A program made the translations under genes and the position numbers. Below, piece by piece: positions 11,785 to 22,734 of a stretch of 64,000 bases of DNA (position 1 is the first letter of the stretch; the number at the start of each line of letters is the position of its first letter). Below the pieces are notes generated by a model. That model ran no database searches, was not told the origin of the DNA, and saw nothing but the letters and a program-made list of their open reading frames with translations. The stretch lies in assembly GCA_964035015.1 (NCBI GenBank), contig OZ036006.1, forward strand, positions 12,288,816 to 12,352,815. Reading direction: 5' to 3'. The DNA is from Corallium rubrum. Its lineage: Eukaryota > Cnidaria > Anthozoa > Scleralcyonacea > Coralliidae.

Positions 11785-12064
11785 GAGGGAGGGAGGGAGG
11801 GAGGGAGGGAGGGAGGGAGGGAGGGAAGGAAGGAAGGAAGGAAGGAAGGAAGGAAGGAAGGAAGGAAGGAAGGAAGGAAGGAAGGAAGGAAGGAAGGAAG
11901 GAAGGAAGGAAGGAAGGAAGGAAGGAAGGAAGGAAGGAAGGAAGGAAGGAAGGAAGGAAGGAAGGAAGGAAGGAAGGAAGGAAAGAGGAAAGGAAGGAAG
12001 GAAGGAAGGAAGGAAACCAAAGAGGATTAGGAAGGGAGGAAAGAAGGAAGAAAGGAACGAATGA
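11785..12064. repeat. (GGGA)n then (GGAA)n microsatellite
   Basis: About 40 bp of GGGA, then about 160 bp of pure GGAA, then degenerate units. It closes copy A and lies about 175 bp downstream of the XXYLT1 stop codon. Partner of 61555-61983. Confidence 0.96.
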
Positions 12065-12238
12065 AGGAAGGGTCGCACAGCTTTCTCTCGCGGGCTAGAG
12101 TTTACCCACCGCTGCTCTATACCCTAAGCAAAACACCCAATGATCTAAACCACCCACCAAACTCAATCGTCCTTGGCAATCGTAACAACGAAACACATCA
12201 GGGCACTACTTTCTAACGCCTAGAAAATTTTAAAAATC

Positions 12239-12856
12239 CTAATCATCAGGAATGGCCGTGTTGCAGTTTCCGTGATATACATGAATAGGTCCAGAACAGT
12301 TGTGATACAAGTGAAAAATCTTCTGGTACCCACCATTATCCCTCCACCATACGCACAGCTGACGATTCCAAGTACAAGGTAAGACGTAAAACAACTCAGG
12401 ATGTTCGAAACCCAACAACGTGTAAAACCCCTGATCGCCAAGATGGCCTTTGAAGTGGTACTTCTCGCTAAGCTCAACAACCAGTATATTATTTACTATA
12501 TACTGCTGATACAGGGGGGAGTCTCTCATCCGATCCAAATCCAGAAGCAGTACGCCACTGTTGAATCCCGGGTAACCGTCAGGAGCCGGCTCTCCAACTT
12601 TTGTTCCGGGATTGTTTCTCCGGTGTTTCCAGGTAATGTGTTTGTAGACGGGCTGTTGCTCGTGGGCTATTCCCATTATGTTTGTTGGTGAGAAGTGTTC
12701 GAATTTGTCGAAAAGCTGTTTGATGTCGGTGCGGAATTTCAAGTCGATGTCCAACATGACGAGTTTGGAAATGTTTGGGAAAAAAGTGTGGGTAATGATT
12801 GATAGAAAGAACAGGGCGCCATTGTAGTAAGACCTTGAGCCACTTGTAAAGATATG
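12239..12856 (-). CDS. XXYLT1: Xyloside xylosyltransferase 1, last coding exon
   Basis: Last exon of a type II membrane glycosyltransferase (GT8-like). By family the enzyme, in the ER/Golgi, adds the second xylose to xylose-glucose O-glycans on EGF repeats of Notch-type proteins. The acceptor is the AG at 12857-12858 on the minus strand, giving a phase-0 start HIFTSGSRSYYNGALFF that joins exactly to the exon at 14332-14669. The metal-binding DxD lies in MLDIDLKFRTD. Further family blocks follow: GIAHEQQPVYKH, PGFNSGVLLLDLDRM, YHFKGHLGDQGF, CTWNRQLCVWW and the terminal YHGNCNTAIPDD before a TAG. The 3' UTR runs into the array at 11785-12064. This is recognition by motif memory. No frameshift or missing catalytic residue was seen, so the exon looks functional. 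Confidence 0.92.
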   Translation of the reverse strand, partial: HIFTSGSRSYYNGALFFLSIITHTFFPNISKLVMLDIDLKFRTDIKQLFDKFEHFSPTNIMGIAHEQQPVYKHITWKHRRNNPGTKVGEPAPDGYPGFNSGVLLLDLDRMRDSPLYQQYIVNNILVVELSEKYHFKGHLGDQGFYTLLGFEHPELFYVLPCTWNRQLCVWWRDNGGYQKIFHLYHNCSGPIHVYHGNCNTAIPDD

Positions 12857-14331
12857 CTACGAAAAGAGTAAGGACTCGATTAAGGTGGCTCCGAGAGGTT
12901 TTTAATTATAACTGCACGTGAGCTGATGGCTAATTCAGCAAGAAACTTATACTGAAGCGCGGTGCCCTGTTTAGCGTCAAAAGCGTCGCTTGTATTCTTA
13001 TTCCCAGAGCCCACGTACCATACTCATTAGATCAAGTTCAAACCTGTTGGAGCGGCTGTCGATGTAGAGTGGATATCTGTGAACGTGGCTTAGGTCCAAC
13101 ACGGTCTAGCGTACCTGCCTCCTCCGCAGGCCCTCATTGTATCATCGCTTTTTCTCGGACGGGTAAGTTTCGGCGAAGACTTTAAAAATTTGTTTTATTT
13201 ATTCTAAATTTTTATATTTGTATAGGTAATCGCATGGGGCCGAGGAAAATTAAAATTTAATTTCACGAGTGTTTTCAAAATTTTACAAAATTGCCCAAGT
13301 AGCGAAGTGAGGGTAATTTGTAAGATTTTGAAAACACGAGTGAAATTAAACCTTGATATTACGAGAACTCGTGCAATTAGGTGTCAATAATATAGCGGGC
13401 AAAATTATTCAAGATTTATGTTATGTCCAGAAAATCTCGAAGTACATGTACCTTATCACGGTCGGTGCTCGGCAACATTCCAAATTCTCCCTCGCTTTCT
13501 CGCTGTGCCTGTAGCTTTCTTTTTGTGAACACAGGCAAAAGTTCGTAAATTTTCTGGTGTATTCCTTTTCACTAATAGTTTACACTTATTCAATAGTTTA
13601 CATTAGTTCAAAGTAAACAAAAAAGCATATTCAGAACGAAAAACCTTGCAGCTTTGTTGAAAAAAGTTAAGTCCTCTCAGGTTCATTGTTGCTAAGTAAC
13701 AAAGCGACCAATCACATGCAAGAACTTCTGATCAAAGAACCAAAGTTGTCTTGAATTACAAAAAAATGCCGTCAGTTCATTAGACTTGCTCCAAGTCCTC
13801 CTCTTAGTGCTAGTTTTTGCGGGCGGGTGGAAAGGCGGGCGAGCGGAAAGGCGGGAGAGCGGAAAAGCGGGAGGAAAGAGGCGGACTTGTTTCGCTTGTA
13901 GGTTTCTGAATCTAATTAAATATTCTGGCGGGAAATCGCTGAAATGTGCAGCGCCCTGTTTTGACGTGTTTCGGGTTGTCGTACATGCAATGGAAAGTGG
14001 TTTTACCCCTACTAAAACGTTTTCGAGACTCTGTTTAACTCCAACTTCCAAAGATAGCACTTGCATAGCAATTTAACCTGAATATAATTACTTCCCGAAT
14101 TACGTCACCGGTTGGCGCGCTGCAGGTGGGAAAAGTCCTTTTCAACGAGGAACCGAAAGGTCAAAAAAGTCGAAAGGTCAAATATGTTTGAAAAGGACTT
14201 TCAGAAAGTCTATCAGTTCATTAGCCAATCATATTCGAGTAATTTTGCCCTCTATATTATTAATATATTTAATTCATTTATATAATTTAAACTTAGCTCC
14301 ATTATCTTAGTTTAAGTCAAATTCCACATAC
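12857..14331. other. XXYLT1 intron with inverted-repeat elements
   Basis: About 1.5-kb intron. It holds an inverted repeat at 13256-13361 (TTTCACGAGTGTTTTCAAAA and its complement) and an element bounded by TAATATAGCGGGCAAAATTA (about 13388) and its near complement (about 14235-14262). A GGCGGGCGAG-rich stretch lies at 13815-13880. No exon was seen inside. Confidence 0.65.
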
Positions 14332-14669
14332 CTGCAGTATTTTCATTAAAGGTTGTAGTGCTTCAGCAACTTTAGCAATATTCTGATACACAACACTAAT
14401 TTTAGTTTTGCATAACTTCTGCGACAACATCTCAATTGCTTTGACCACATGGTCTCGACTTCTTTCATCTGTGACTATATGAAGTTGCAGTGCCAAGCTT
14501 GTATGTTTACAAATAGAAGACAAACAAACCTCAAACTTCTTTAGAATTGCTGGATATTGATCCAAATTAGTAAGAGTCATTAGCAGATTCCATATTTCAC
14601 TTTTCCAACTGTTTTTGGGAGCTGAAAGAGTAGAACTTGTTCCAGTGTCTTCAATTTGGATGCCATTGC
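14332..14669 (-). CDS. XXYLT1: Xyloside xylosyltransferase 1, internal exon
   Basis: Internal exon upstream of 12239-12856. The acceptor is ATATAG at 14670-14675, the donor CAG|GTATGT at 14332/14331. The reading frame gives a poorly conserved stem (GNGIQIEDTGTSSTL), then the start of the catalytic fold (NLDQYPAILKKFEVCLSSIC, then LALQLHIVTDERS, HVVKAIEMLSQKL) and ALQPLMKILQ at the donor. It ends in phase 0, matching the next exon. It begins with one base missing from its first codon, so exon 1, carrying the cytosolic tail and the membrane anchor, must end in phase 1; I did not find it within the window. The open frame continues past the acceptor to 14862, but that extra part is intronic. Confidence 0.85.
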
Positions 14670-14739
14670 CTATATACATGTAGTGAAACAGTTTTAAAAT
14701 TTTACGCAACAAAAATACAATATCAGCGACATGTAATGT

Positions 14740-14830
14740 ATATATCATACATGAGAAGCCGTCTTTAATTATCTGATTTGAAAACGAGATTTGTCTTGAA
14801 AAAATGAGGCCAATATAGCTTCCCAAATAA
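14740..14830 (+). other. Dispersed exon-2-like repeat
   Basis: Plus-strand sequence around TTATCTGATTTGAAAAC (about 14770-14786) matches the stretch at 25536-25634 and 28360-28460. It lies just upstream of the XXYLT1 internal exon on the other strand. It shows that the exon-like motif is spread outside the 24-33 kb duplication. Confidence 0.55.
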
Positions 14831-15344
14831 AGAGGGGCGTCGCCAGGGAGGACTTTTCGCAAAGTTCGATTTTTTTAATTTGCTCAAAACCAAAAAGAAA
14901 GTATTGGGGGGGAGGGGATTAAGAAACTTGTGAAAGGGATTTCCTAAGATGGAAAAGTGTGTGATCCCAAATAATTAATTAAGTCTTGTACTATATTTGG
15001 CAGCTGAGGCCGCCGTTGCTGTGATTTCCATATCATCAGTCACAAAATGTGCGTACGGAGGGTTATCAACCTTTTCCCACCATTTTGTCAAAGCAAATTT
15101 GAAGACCGCGAGTAAAATCGTCTGACTACTGTGGCCGTATAGCGACCGAGAGTAAAATGTGGGCAGTCTTATAGTTACAAGGACCCGAAAGGCTGAAACT
15201 CTGAAAGAGTTATGTGGAAGAGTTAACCAAGCGAGAACGCAAGTCATCGCAAGTTGGCAGTCAGAATTTCTGTGGCGGTCGTGTGAACACCCAAATTAAC
15301 AAAATAAAGGTTTCATGAGTGTTATAAACAAGTTTCAACTTTGA

Positions 15345-15986
15345 TCAACAACGGCGGTTTTCTCAGTGTCCGAATGTTCCATCTGAGATTGTTTGTCCGA
15401 AAAATGCCACGTGGACCCCCTGAGGACCCAGGGTCGGAAAGGTGGATTCGAAAATGAACGCGTCACCGGGTTCCCGCGTCATCGTGGGATAATAATCCCG
15501 CGTTAACCTCGCGTGGTCTTAAGGTAGCACAAAACGTTTATGTAAATTCGCCCATATAAATAATACTGTATCTGTTCTGTAATAAATATATTGCATTATT
15601 CCTGTACCATTTCTGTACAACTACATGTGTAAACCTGTAATCTGTTAAAATTATACGTTATAAAATCAACAACGGCGGTTTTCTCAGTGTCCGAATGTTC
15701 CATCTGAGATTGTTTGTCCGAAAAATGCCACGTGGACCCCCTGAGGACCCAGGGTCGGAAAGGTGGATTCGAAAATGAACGCGTCACCGGGTTCCCGCGT
15801 CATCATGGGATAATAATCCCGCGTTAACCTCGCGTGGTCTTAAGGTAGCACAAAACGTTTATGTAAATTCGCCCATATAAATAATACTGTATCTGTTCTG
15901 TAATAAATATATTGCATTATTCCTATACCATTTCTGTACAAAGACATGTATAAACCTGTAATCTGTTAAAATTATACGTTATAAAA
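15345..15986. repeat. Tandem duplication, period 321 bp
   Basis: Two nearly identical units, 15345-15665 and 15666-15986, starting near TCAACAACGGCGGTTTTCTC. Only a few base differences separate them (for example ATCGTGGGA versus ATCATGGGA), so this is a young duplication. Each unit ends in an AT-rich part with AATAAATATATTGCATTATT. Confidence 0.95.
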
Positions 15987-16091
15987 TCTTATACAGTAGA
16001 CCTATGTTTTACAACCACCTGTCATTTTACAACAACTTTTCCCTGGCAACAGGGGTTGTCGTAAAATTGCAGTTTTCACTTCGGGCTAAAT

Positions 16092-16420
16092 AAGATTGAC
16101 AGGATCTTGCGAACATTATGGCAGGATCTTGCCAAGATTGTGGCAGGATCTTGCCAAGATTGTGACCGGATCTTGCCAAGATTGTGGCTGGATCTTGCCA
16201 AGGGTGGTAGGATCTTGCCAAGATTATGGCAGGATCTTGCCAAGATTGCCAAGATTGTGGCAGGATCTTACCAAGATTGTGGCCGGATCTTGGCAAGATT
16301 GTGGTAGGATCTTGGCAAGATTGTGGCAGGTTCTTGCCAAGATTGTGGTAGGATCTTGGCAAGATTGTGGCAAGATCTTGCCAAGATTGTTTCAAGATCT
16401 TGACAGGTCTTGCCAAATAT
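16092..16420. repeat. 22-bp minisatellite (AGGATCTTGCCAAGATTGTGGC)
   Basis: About 14 units, each with an internal palindrome (CTTGCCAAG or CTTGGCAAG). It is open in several frames on both strands but is satellite. A smaller related cluster lies at 16893-17025. Confidence 0.93.
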
Positions 16421-16892
16421 TACAATTGGGTTCCAGGCCCAATTGAGGGGGGGGCAACTGGGGCAATTTGCCCCGGGACCCCCAGCTCGAGAGGGGCCCC
16501 CTAATTATATTGCTAGTTTACGTTGTAGAGAATCAATAGACGGGGTAGCCAAGCGACTGTAGTAGGGCGAGGGCCTAGCTCCCGACAACTTCAGTATTTA
16601 AATATTTTCTGCTTCTCTGCGTTAGTGATTATTTACTGTATTTTGTCCTTAAAGGTTTTATTTTATATGTCCATCTTTTACGTCCTTACGAAAATTTGCG
16701 TTGTCATTTCACATGTAAAACTGAAACATTTTCACTTTTAACTGAAATTTTTGCAAGGGGGGCCCCAATTCTTTATTTTGCCCCGGGCCCACTTTAGTCT
16801 CTGTGCGGGCCTGTTGGGTTCTAATTTGAAATGGAAAATTATATAATTATCTTTGTTATTCTTATATTCATAAATAATGAATACCTGATAGC

Positions 16893-17025
16893 TTGCCAAG
16901 ATCTTGCCAAGATCTTGCTAAAATCTTGGCAAGAGCTTGCCAAGAAATATGGTGATCTATATACCTATAAAACGCAAGGCAAGATCTTGGCAGATTCTTG
17001 CCAAGATTTACATCTTGCCAAGATC
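16893..17025. repeat. Degenerate cluster of the 22-bp minisatellite
   Basis: CTTGCCAAGATCTTGCCAAG and related units interrupted by other bases. Same motif as 16092-16420; between the two lies GGGGCCCC-rich sequence (16445-16800). Confidence 0.8.
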
Positions 17026-17892
17026 TCCAACCTGGGAGCCACACTAGTAGGCAGGGCAGCCACCACAACCCCTCCCCCCCTAGTGTCCACCACTGCATAT
17101 CGTTTCTGACTTAGTGCAACATTCTCTCTTTGAAACCACTCTATGGCATCATCAAAAAGTGACATCATTACCTAGTCCCCTGTCCACCCACTTTTGCAGG
17201 GCCAGCAACACCCTGCAGACAAATCAGTATTTAAAGATAAATTTCAGGTAAAAGTTGCCTTAATTTATGGGAGTTGAGTACCACATTTACCAACAAATTA
17301 TGTCTTGGTATAACTAATATCCATTGTTAATGCTTTGAAAGTTTGTATCAATGGTGATAATAGTATTCAAAATAAGTTTTGTGGAAACACAGTGATGTTT
17401 GGACAGTAATGTTTGGGCAAGTCACACAAAGTTAATATTACTTAACTTATATATATATATATCGCATGAGGATTTGTTTGGTATAATATGTATAACTCCT
17501 ATTGGATATACGTGGCTTAATTTGCCCAATATAAAAAAAATATAAAGGGGGCAGATCAAGCATGTGTGGAGCCCTGGTGCATTAGTAGTTGACTCACATC
17601 TGCTGCCCCCAAAGTCAGAGAGGGAGTAAAAAAATCAGAGGAAATTAACTATTTGATTTCATTGCACGAGAACTGTATTAAAATGCAGGGCTCAGGCCTG
17701 CACTCGACTACTTATGTGATAAAACAATGAGCGGAGTGGTCCCAAAAAACATGGGGCTTTAAAAAACCATATTAAAAAAGCCCCCAAAATTTGTGGGCCC
17801 CACCAAAGTGCTAGGCCCCTGGCACTTGCCAAAGTGCCCCCCCCCCCCCCTTGATTCACCACTGATTCAGCTCAACTTTCAGTCTTGCCCAA
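17026..17892. other. No gene seen
   Basis: AT-rich sequence with homopolymer runs of C and with ATATATAT near 17450. No supported gene, motif or structured repeat, apart from a fragment at about 17221-17255 similar to the exon-2-like end AAATTTCAG|GTAAAAG. Confidence 0.5.
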
Positions 17893-18381
17893 TAGACCAT
17901 TTGCATGTTGATATACGATTGGCATTGGTGACTACAACTACCAGAATGCTTTGCCAGTATTCTAGGGTTTTGGTTAAAAGGAATGACTCAATAGGACCCA
18001 TCCAGTCCTTTTGCAGCTTTTCCAAAATATGTCATCAAATTTGTTTTTTCCCCAAATTTGTCATCAAGTTTCAGTGAGTCTCAAGATTTTAGCAATCTTT
18101 TCGATACCCGGCCACCCTGTGACAATACTGGCAAGTCTTTACAAGGCTCTGCTCGCAGGGTGTTCGATACCCTAACCACAACATAAACCTTAAACCCTAA
18201 TCAGAAATCTGGTACCTAGCTTTTGGAAAAAACCCCATATTGCCATATTTTGGAAAAGCTGCAAAAGGACTGAACAGGTCCCTTTGAGTCATCCTTTTAG
18301 CTAAAACTGTAGAATACTGGCAAAGCATTCTGGTAGTTTCACTCACCCAATGCCATCTCACACCATTGTGCAAATGGCCTA
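17893..18381. mobile_element. Inverted-repeat element, about 490 bp
   Basis: Starts TAGACCATTTGCATG and ends with the complement of TAGGCCATTTGCAC. The arms (about 150 bp) pair imperfectly around a centre near 18110-18180 and share TACCAGAATGCTTTGCCAGT. No coding capacity. Confidence 0.8.
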
Positions 18382-18670
18382 TAGCAAATTCTTGACTCAG
18401 GCAGCATTTTGCCATCATATGGCAGGCTTACATGAGTCCAATAAGTTATTATTACTATTATGATTATTTAATATGTACCAATGTCATGGTGGCCATGTTG
18501 ATTAAGGTAGGTACAAAAGAATATTATATATATTAGATGCTATTGTACCTACCAACCAACTTGACCACTGTCTTTGTCCTCTAAAATCTCAGGGAATTAA
18601 TTGCAACCCACCAATAGGTCCAATAGGTCCTATAGCCTGCTATAATTTAAAATTGTCATTCTAATGCACA

Positions 18671-19261
18671 AGTCAATTCCAAACATGGTAATCCCCAAAG
18701 ATTCCAGGGCATTTGCCTTGCACAGTATTCCCAGGAGTTGGGAATTTTCCTGCTAAGCAGTGCACTTGGGCCTGACATATTTATACTAGTGCTCTAAAAC
18801 CCCAGGGATTCAATTGTCCTTTCGGTAATTGCATCTCTTACAGGATCAAAGCAATAATAACAAAAAAATAAGTACTGTAATTATTTAATACCTGTGTATA
18901 AATATACAACACTGGAACCCCACCATATGACCACCCTGTTATTACGAGCACATTTTTGGCCTGATGGTGGTCGTACCAACGAGGTTCCACTGTATATCCA
19001 ACGAGGATTTGGCTCAATTGGCAAAATATTTGTCACCATTTTGTTTACATTCTGTTAATGTACAGCAATTACAAATATTATATATATACATGTTTATTGT
19101 TGAAATTAAATAATTAATTACTGGTGTATGCTCCCAGGTAGGGTTGGGGAATTTGCCCATCAGTTTTGCCCTGTGGTGGGAATTAGCACTATATATAGTT
19201 TAAAAAAATCAAATTCCTGGGGTCCTTTCCCAGGGAGGGATGGTCATGTTTGGAATTGACT
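18671..19261. mobile_element. MITE, about 590 bp
   Basis: Ends AGTCAATTCCAAACATG and its complement CATGTTTGGAATTGACT, a 17-bp perfect pair. The interior is non-coding. Target duplication unclear. Confidence 0.75.
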
Positions 19262-19280
19262 CATGCAGAAGGCTAGCTAG

Positions 19281-20225
19281 GCCCTGTTTACAAGAAGTGG
19301 ATTGAGTGTTCAAGTCAAATCTCGCATGTTGTTTCTCCTTGTTGTGTTTACATGAAGAAGATTGAAACTTTTCAATCTGATCGAAAGGAATTGAGATTCA
19401 AGCAAGGATCCGAGGATAATGACTTGAATGTCTCCAATCTGATTCATCTAAACGCCCTGTTACATGGTACAATTTTCAATGCAACTTGTCTTGCAATGCC
19501 GTTGCGAGACAAGTTGCATGAACCATTGCACCATGTAACATGCTGTGCAATGGTGAAAATTGTTGTGAGACACGTTGCATGAACCATTGCACCATGTTAC
19601 ATGCTGTGCAATGGTCAAAATCACTGTGAGACAAGTTGCATGAACCATTGCACCATGTAGCATGCTGTGCAATGGTGAAAATTGTTGTGAGACAAGTTGC
19701 ATGCACCATTGCACCATGTAACATGCTGTGCAATGGTCAAAATCACTGTGAGACAAGTTGCATGAACCATTGCACCATGTAGCATGCTGTGCAATGGTCA
19801 AAATCACTGTGAGACAAGTTGCATGAACCATTGCATTGTGTAACATGCTGGGCAATGGTCAAAATCATTGTGAGACAAGTTGCATGAACCATTGCACTGT
19901 GTAACATGCTGGGCAATGGTCAAAATCATTGTGAGACAAGTTGCATGAAAACTTGCACCATGTAACATTGCTGTGCAATGGTGCATGACTCATTGCGAGA
20001 CAAGTTGCATGAAAAATTGCACTGTGTAACAGGGCCTTAAACACAGTTGGACTTGAAAATGACTTGATACGCATGAGTGAAGTTGGTGCGTGTCGTGCTA
20101 AATAGCAGACATTTAGGGAAGCACGGAAAATAGTGTTCCAAAACTGAAAACAATGTTCCAAGCAGGTCGGATTCTCCATGTAAACATGTTGGATTGGACT
20201 GTCAATCCGCTTCATGTAACAAGGC
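19281..20225. mobile_element. Composite MITE with inner MITE and 61-bp satellite
   Basis: Outer ends GCCCTGTTTACAAGAAG and the complement of GCCTTGTTACATGAAG. Nested at 19454-20035 is a second pair, GCCCTGTTACATGG and the complement of GCCCTGTTACACAG. The inner element is expanded into about eight units of 61 bp (GTGAGACAAGTTGCATGAAC at 19626, 19687, 19748 and so on). Units contain inverted halves, so the array can fold. Confidence 0.85.
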
Positions 20226-20935
20226 ACAAAAAATAAAACGATTTTCAAACTAGATCTATCTATTTCGCTACGCAATATTTACCAATTAACGTCTTTCTCG
20301 TTTGTCCACTGCTAATCAGAGTACTTCGGGGTAGTATTAAGTACATAAACATTATAGTTGTCAAGATGCCAACAAACTTGAAAGCAGCCCGATATAAATG
20401 ACGCATTTTAAATCGATTCGATGACAGCACAATGACTTGAAATACAGTATTAAACTGTTAACTTCTTAACCAACAGCTACAGTAGTTTCATAAGTCATTC
20501 TGTGTATTCTGAATGAGTTGTATATTATATATGTCACCTATATGGGAATGCTTTAGCCTGCGATCAGGCGAAAATGCTTAGGTTGCAGGAATAACAAAGT
20601 AACGAACGTTTTTTATTGCAGTTTTTCGTTTTCTTGCTTCGTTGTTGAGATATTTCAGTTTTATGATAAGTTGTACACTTGTACGTATACATGTAGTGCA
20701 TTGTTTGATATGCAAATTAAACAGGTTGACGTCACATGTGCATAATGAGTTACGGAAGGGTTGAATCAGGGACGTAGGGGAGAAAACGGGACATGTGCCC
20801 GCCCAACTTTGTCATGAAGTGCCCTTTTGCAACAGAAAAGTGCCCTTTTTATGACAAAACATGTGTTTGAAGTGTCCTTTTGAAGTCCCACCCTGAACAA
20901 CGTCCCCTTTTGAAACTGTGCTCCTCCAGATCAAC

Positions 20936-21010
20936 TAGCCTGCGTGCAGATGTTCACTCCCCCCCCCCCCCCCCCCTGGTGGAGGGGAGTGAACGTCTGC
21001 ACGCAGGCTA
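20936..21010. mobile_element. Short hairpin element with poly-C centre
   Basis: TAGCCTGCGTGCAGATGTTC and its complement pair across a run of about 18 C. Flanks AGATCAAC and AGATCAAT differ at one base, consistent with an old 7-8 bp target duplication. Confidence 0.75.
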
Positions 21011-21069
21011 AGATCAATTTATTTTATTAATTTGCTTCCTATAGAAAACATTTTCCGTGTTTCTATTTA

Positions 21070-21400
21070 ACAATTAGACAACGATCCCGAATTTTAGTGA
21101 TTATATGGAGATTTTCAGCTGAGTTTTAATTTCGGCTCGGCTATGTCAACAAATGCATGTTAAAACGAATTTCCGATGGCATAGAGAGAATATCATACAG
21201 ATTTCTAGCCCGCGGTTCGCGTTACCCGCCAATGTAATCGCTCAAAATTTTTAGCCCGGGCAGCCTGGCTGAACTAAACTTGTGAACGATGCCGATCGTA
21301 CGTTCATTGCGCAGTCGTAAAACAAAAATTCTTCGAATTCCTACGTGTTATTGAGTAAAATTTTGGTTTTATAAATCCTCTGCGGAGGAGAGAGGTTTTA
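21070..21400. repeat. Truncated third copy of the 24-33 kb unit start
   Basis: AATTAGACAACGATCCCGAA onward matches the beginnings of the units at 24497 and 27775 for about 330 bp, then is cut by the hAT relic at 21402. Confidence 0.75.
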
Positions 21401-21401
21401 T

Positions 21402-22345
21402 CAGGCCCGGATTAACCATATGGCAGAAGCGGCATATGCCGCGGGCCCCGCGCTTCTGGGGGCCCCGCGCTTACTCTTTTCGAATTTTTTTTAACTGTTT
21501 CTGTGCTTCAGCGCGGGGCCCAAAAAGCGCGGGGGCCCAAAGACGGCAAACAGCGCGGGCCCCCAAAAAGCGAGGTCCCAAAAAACAAGTCCCCCAAATT
21601 TTTAAAAAATGAGCAAAGACATCGCGGGGCCCCTAAGTTAAAAAAGTGATGCCCCAAAATTCAAAAAAGGGGGGGCCCGATTCCCGATTACAGACTTCTT
21701 GTGTCAAACAACCTGGAAACTGTATTTCCAAACACGGTGATTGCATTCCGCATTTATTTAAGTTTTATGATTTCGAACCGTTCTGGTGAAAGGTCGTTTT
21801 CCAAACTCAAATTAATCAAGAGTCAGCTCCGAGCATGCATGAAACAGGAGCGACTAAATAACCTCACTCTTCTTAGCATCGAAAACAAACTTTTGCGGAA
21901 AATTGATATGTCTTCGATTATTAACGATTTTGCTCTTCAAAAATCGCGTAAGCATAACGTGTACAAAACATCTGCAGAATAAGACTCAAATGACAATTGT
22001 TACATGCCCATACCAATCATGCATATGCGGATATTGTTCATATGTTCTATTTTACCATGTAAATAATCTATTTTCGTTTAGTTGTTATATGTTATTCATA
22101 TAAACTTCATAAAATATCAGTTTAAATATAATTATTTGTATTTATTGTTTCGGTGAATATGCAGGCGACTTTTCAAATTTCAACGCATGCAATACAAAAT
22201 ATATCGAATCTTTATTATATATTTGAGTCTTTTTATTTGAATTCAGCGTTTAAAGTGCCTGGGGTGCGGGGGGGGGGGGGGGGGGGTCAAGGGGCCCCGC
22301 GCTGATAATATGCCACGGGCCCCGCGCATGGTTAATCCGGGCCTG
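21402..22345. mobile_element. hAT transposon relic, internally deleted
   Basis: Ends CAGGCCCGGATTAACCATA and the complement of CAGGCCCGGATTAACCATG, typical hAT-type CAG...CTG termini. It contains the 3' end of a transposase gene (21701-21982). GC-rich GGGCCCCGCGC blocks near both ends form subterminal repeats. No matching 8-bp duplication was seen. Confidence 0.85.
21701..21982 (+). pseudogene. hAT transposase C-terminal dimerisation domain, fragment
   Basis: Open frame of 93 residues. VFPNTVIAFRIYLSF, then SNRSGERSFSKLKLIKSQLR, then RLNNLTLLSIENKLLRKID match the C-terminal dimerisation region of hAT transposases and their ZMYM1-like relatives (family knowledge). The S-ERSFSKLK-IKS-LR block is the hallmark. 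The catalytic N-terminal two thirds are absent, so this is a deletion derivative that could move only with help from a full copy. Confidence 0.85.
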
Positions 22346-22734
22346 GTGGGGGGCGTTTACAAAAAGGGACTATTGAACTTTAGAGTCTTGGAAATGCCAT
22401 TCCCGCATTTTGAGGGGCGATTTTTAAGAACACTGAAGGTCATGAAATGTCATAAAAACTAGTTAAAATACAACACATTTCAACAATTTTTCGATTTTGT
22501 TTACTGGGTTGACTTATCACTGTATATGGGTGCTTTTGGCTGACAGGAATGAGGCTGTAACAGTTACTTTAATAGCCTAACGAGTAACCTATAATTTGTG
22601 AATGGTGATTGATGAGTCAGTTGCTGCAAATTTCTGGGGGGGAGCTCAGCCCCCCCATTGAGATTTCTCCGGGGGCTAAATCCCCTCAGCCCCCCTCCCC
22701 CCTACTCTACGCCTATGATACAACCAGCGTAGAA

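Larger units (their letters stand above)
1434..12064. repeat. Segmental duplication, copy A
   Basis: Direct-orientation partner of 48660-61984. Colinear matching blocks seen by eye: 1773-1978 with 49401-49590; 2366-3250 with 49590-50638 and 51930-51990; 3884-4120 with 52060-52380; 4330-5640 with 53640-55090; the 17-bp satellite 5645-6835 with 55098-56515; 6836-7297 with 56530-56998; 7735-7965 with 57016-57585; 9222-9340 with 58530-58650; 10518-11780 with 58650-61530. Matches are close but carry many point changes, so the event is not very recent. Copy A alone holds two SINEs (1979-2365, 3253-3590), two MITEs (3660-3882, 7966-8727), a GGATC-rich insert (7300-7734) and a palindromic element (9341-10517). 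No host gene is visible inside. Confidence 0.88.

Noticed and set aside
14975..15247. 90-codon minus frame upstream of the XXYLT1 internal exon, tested as exon 1
   Set aside because: No phase-1 donor joins it to the acceptor at 14670 and it lacks a membrane anchor near its start.
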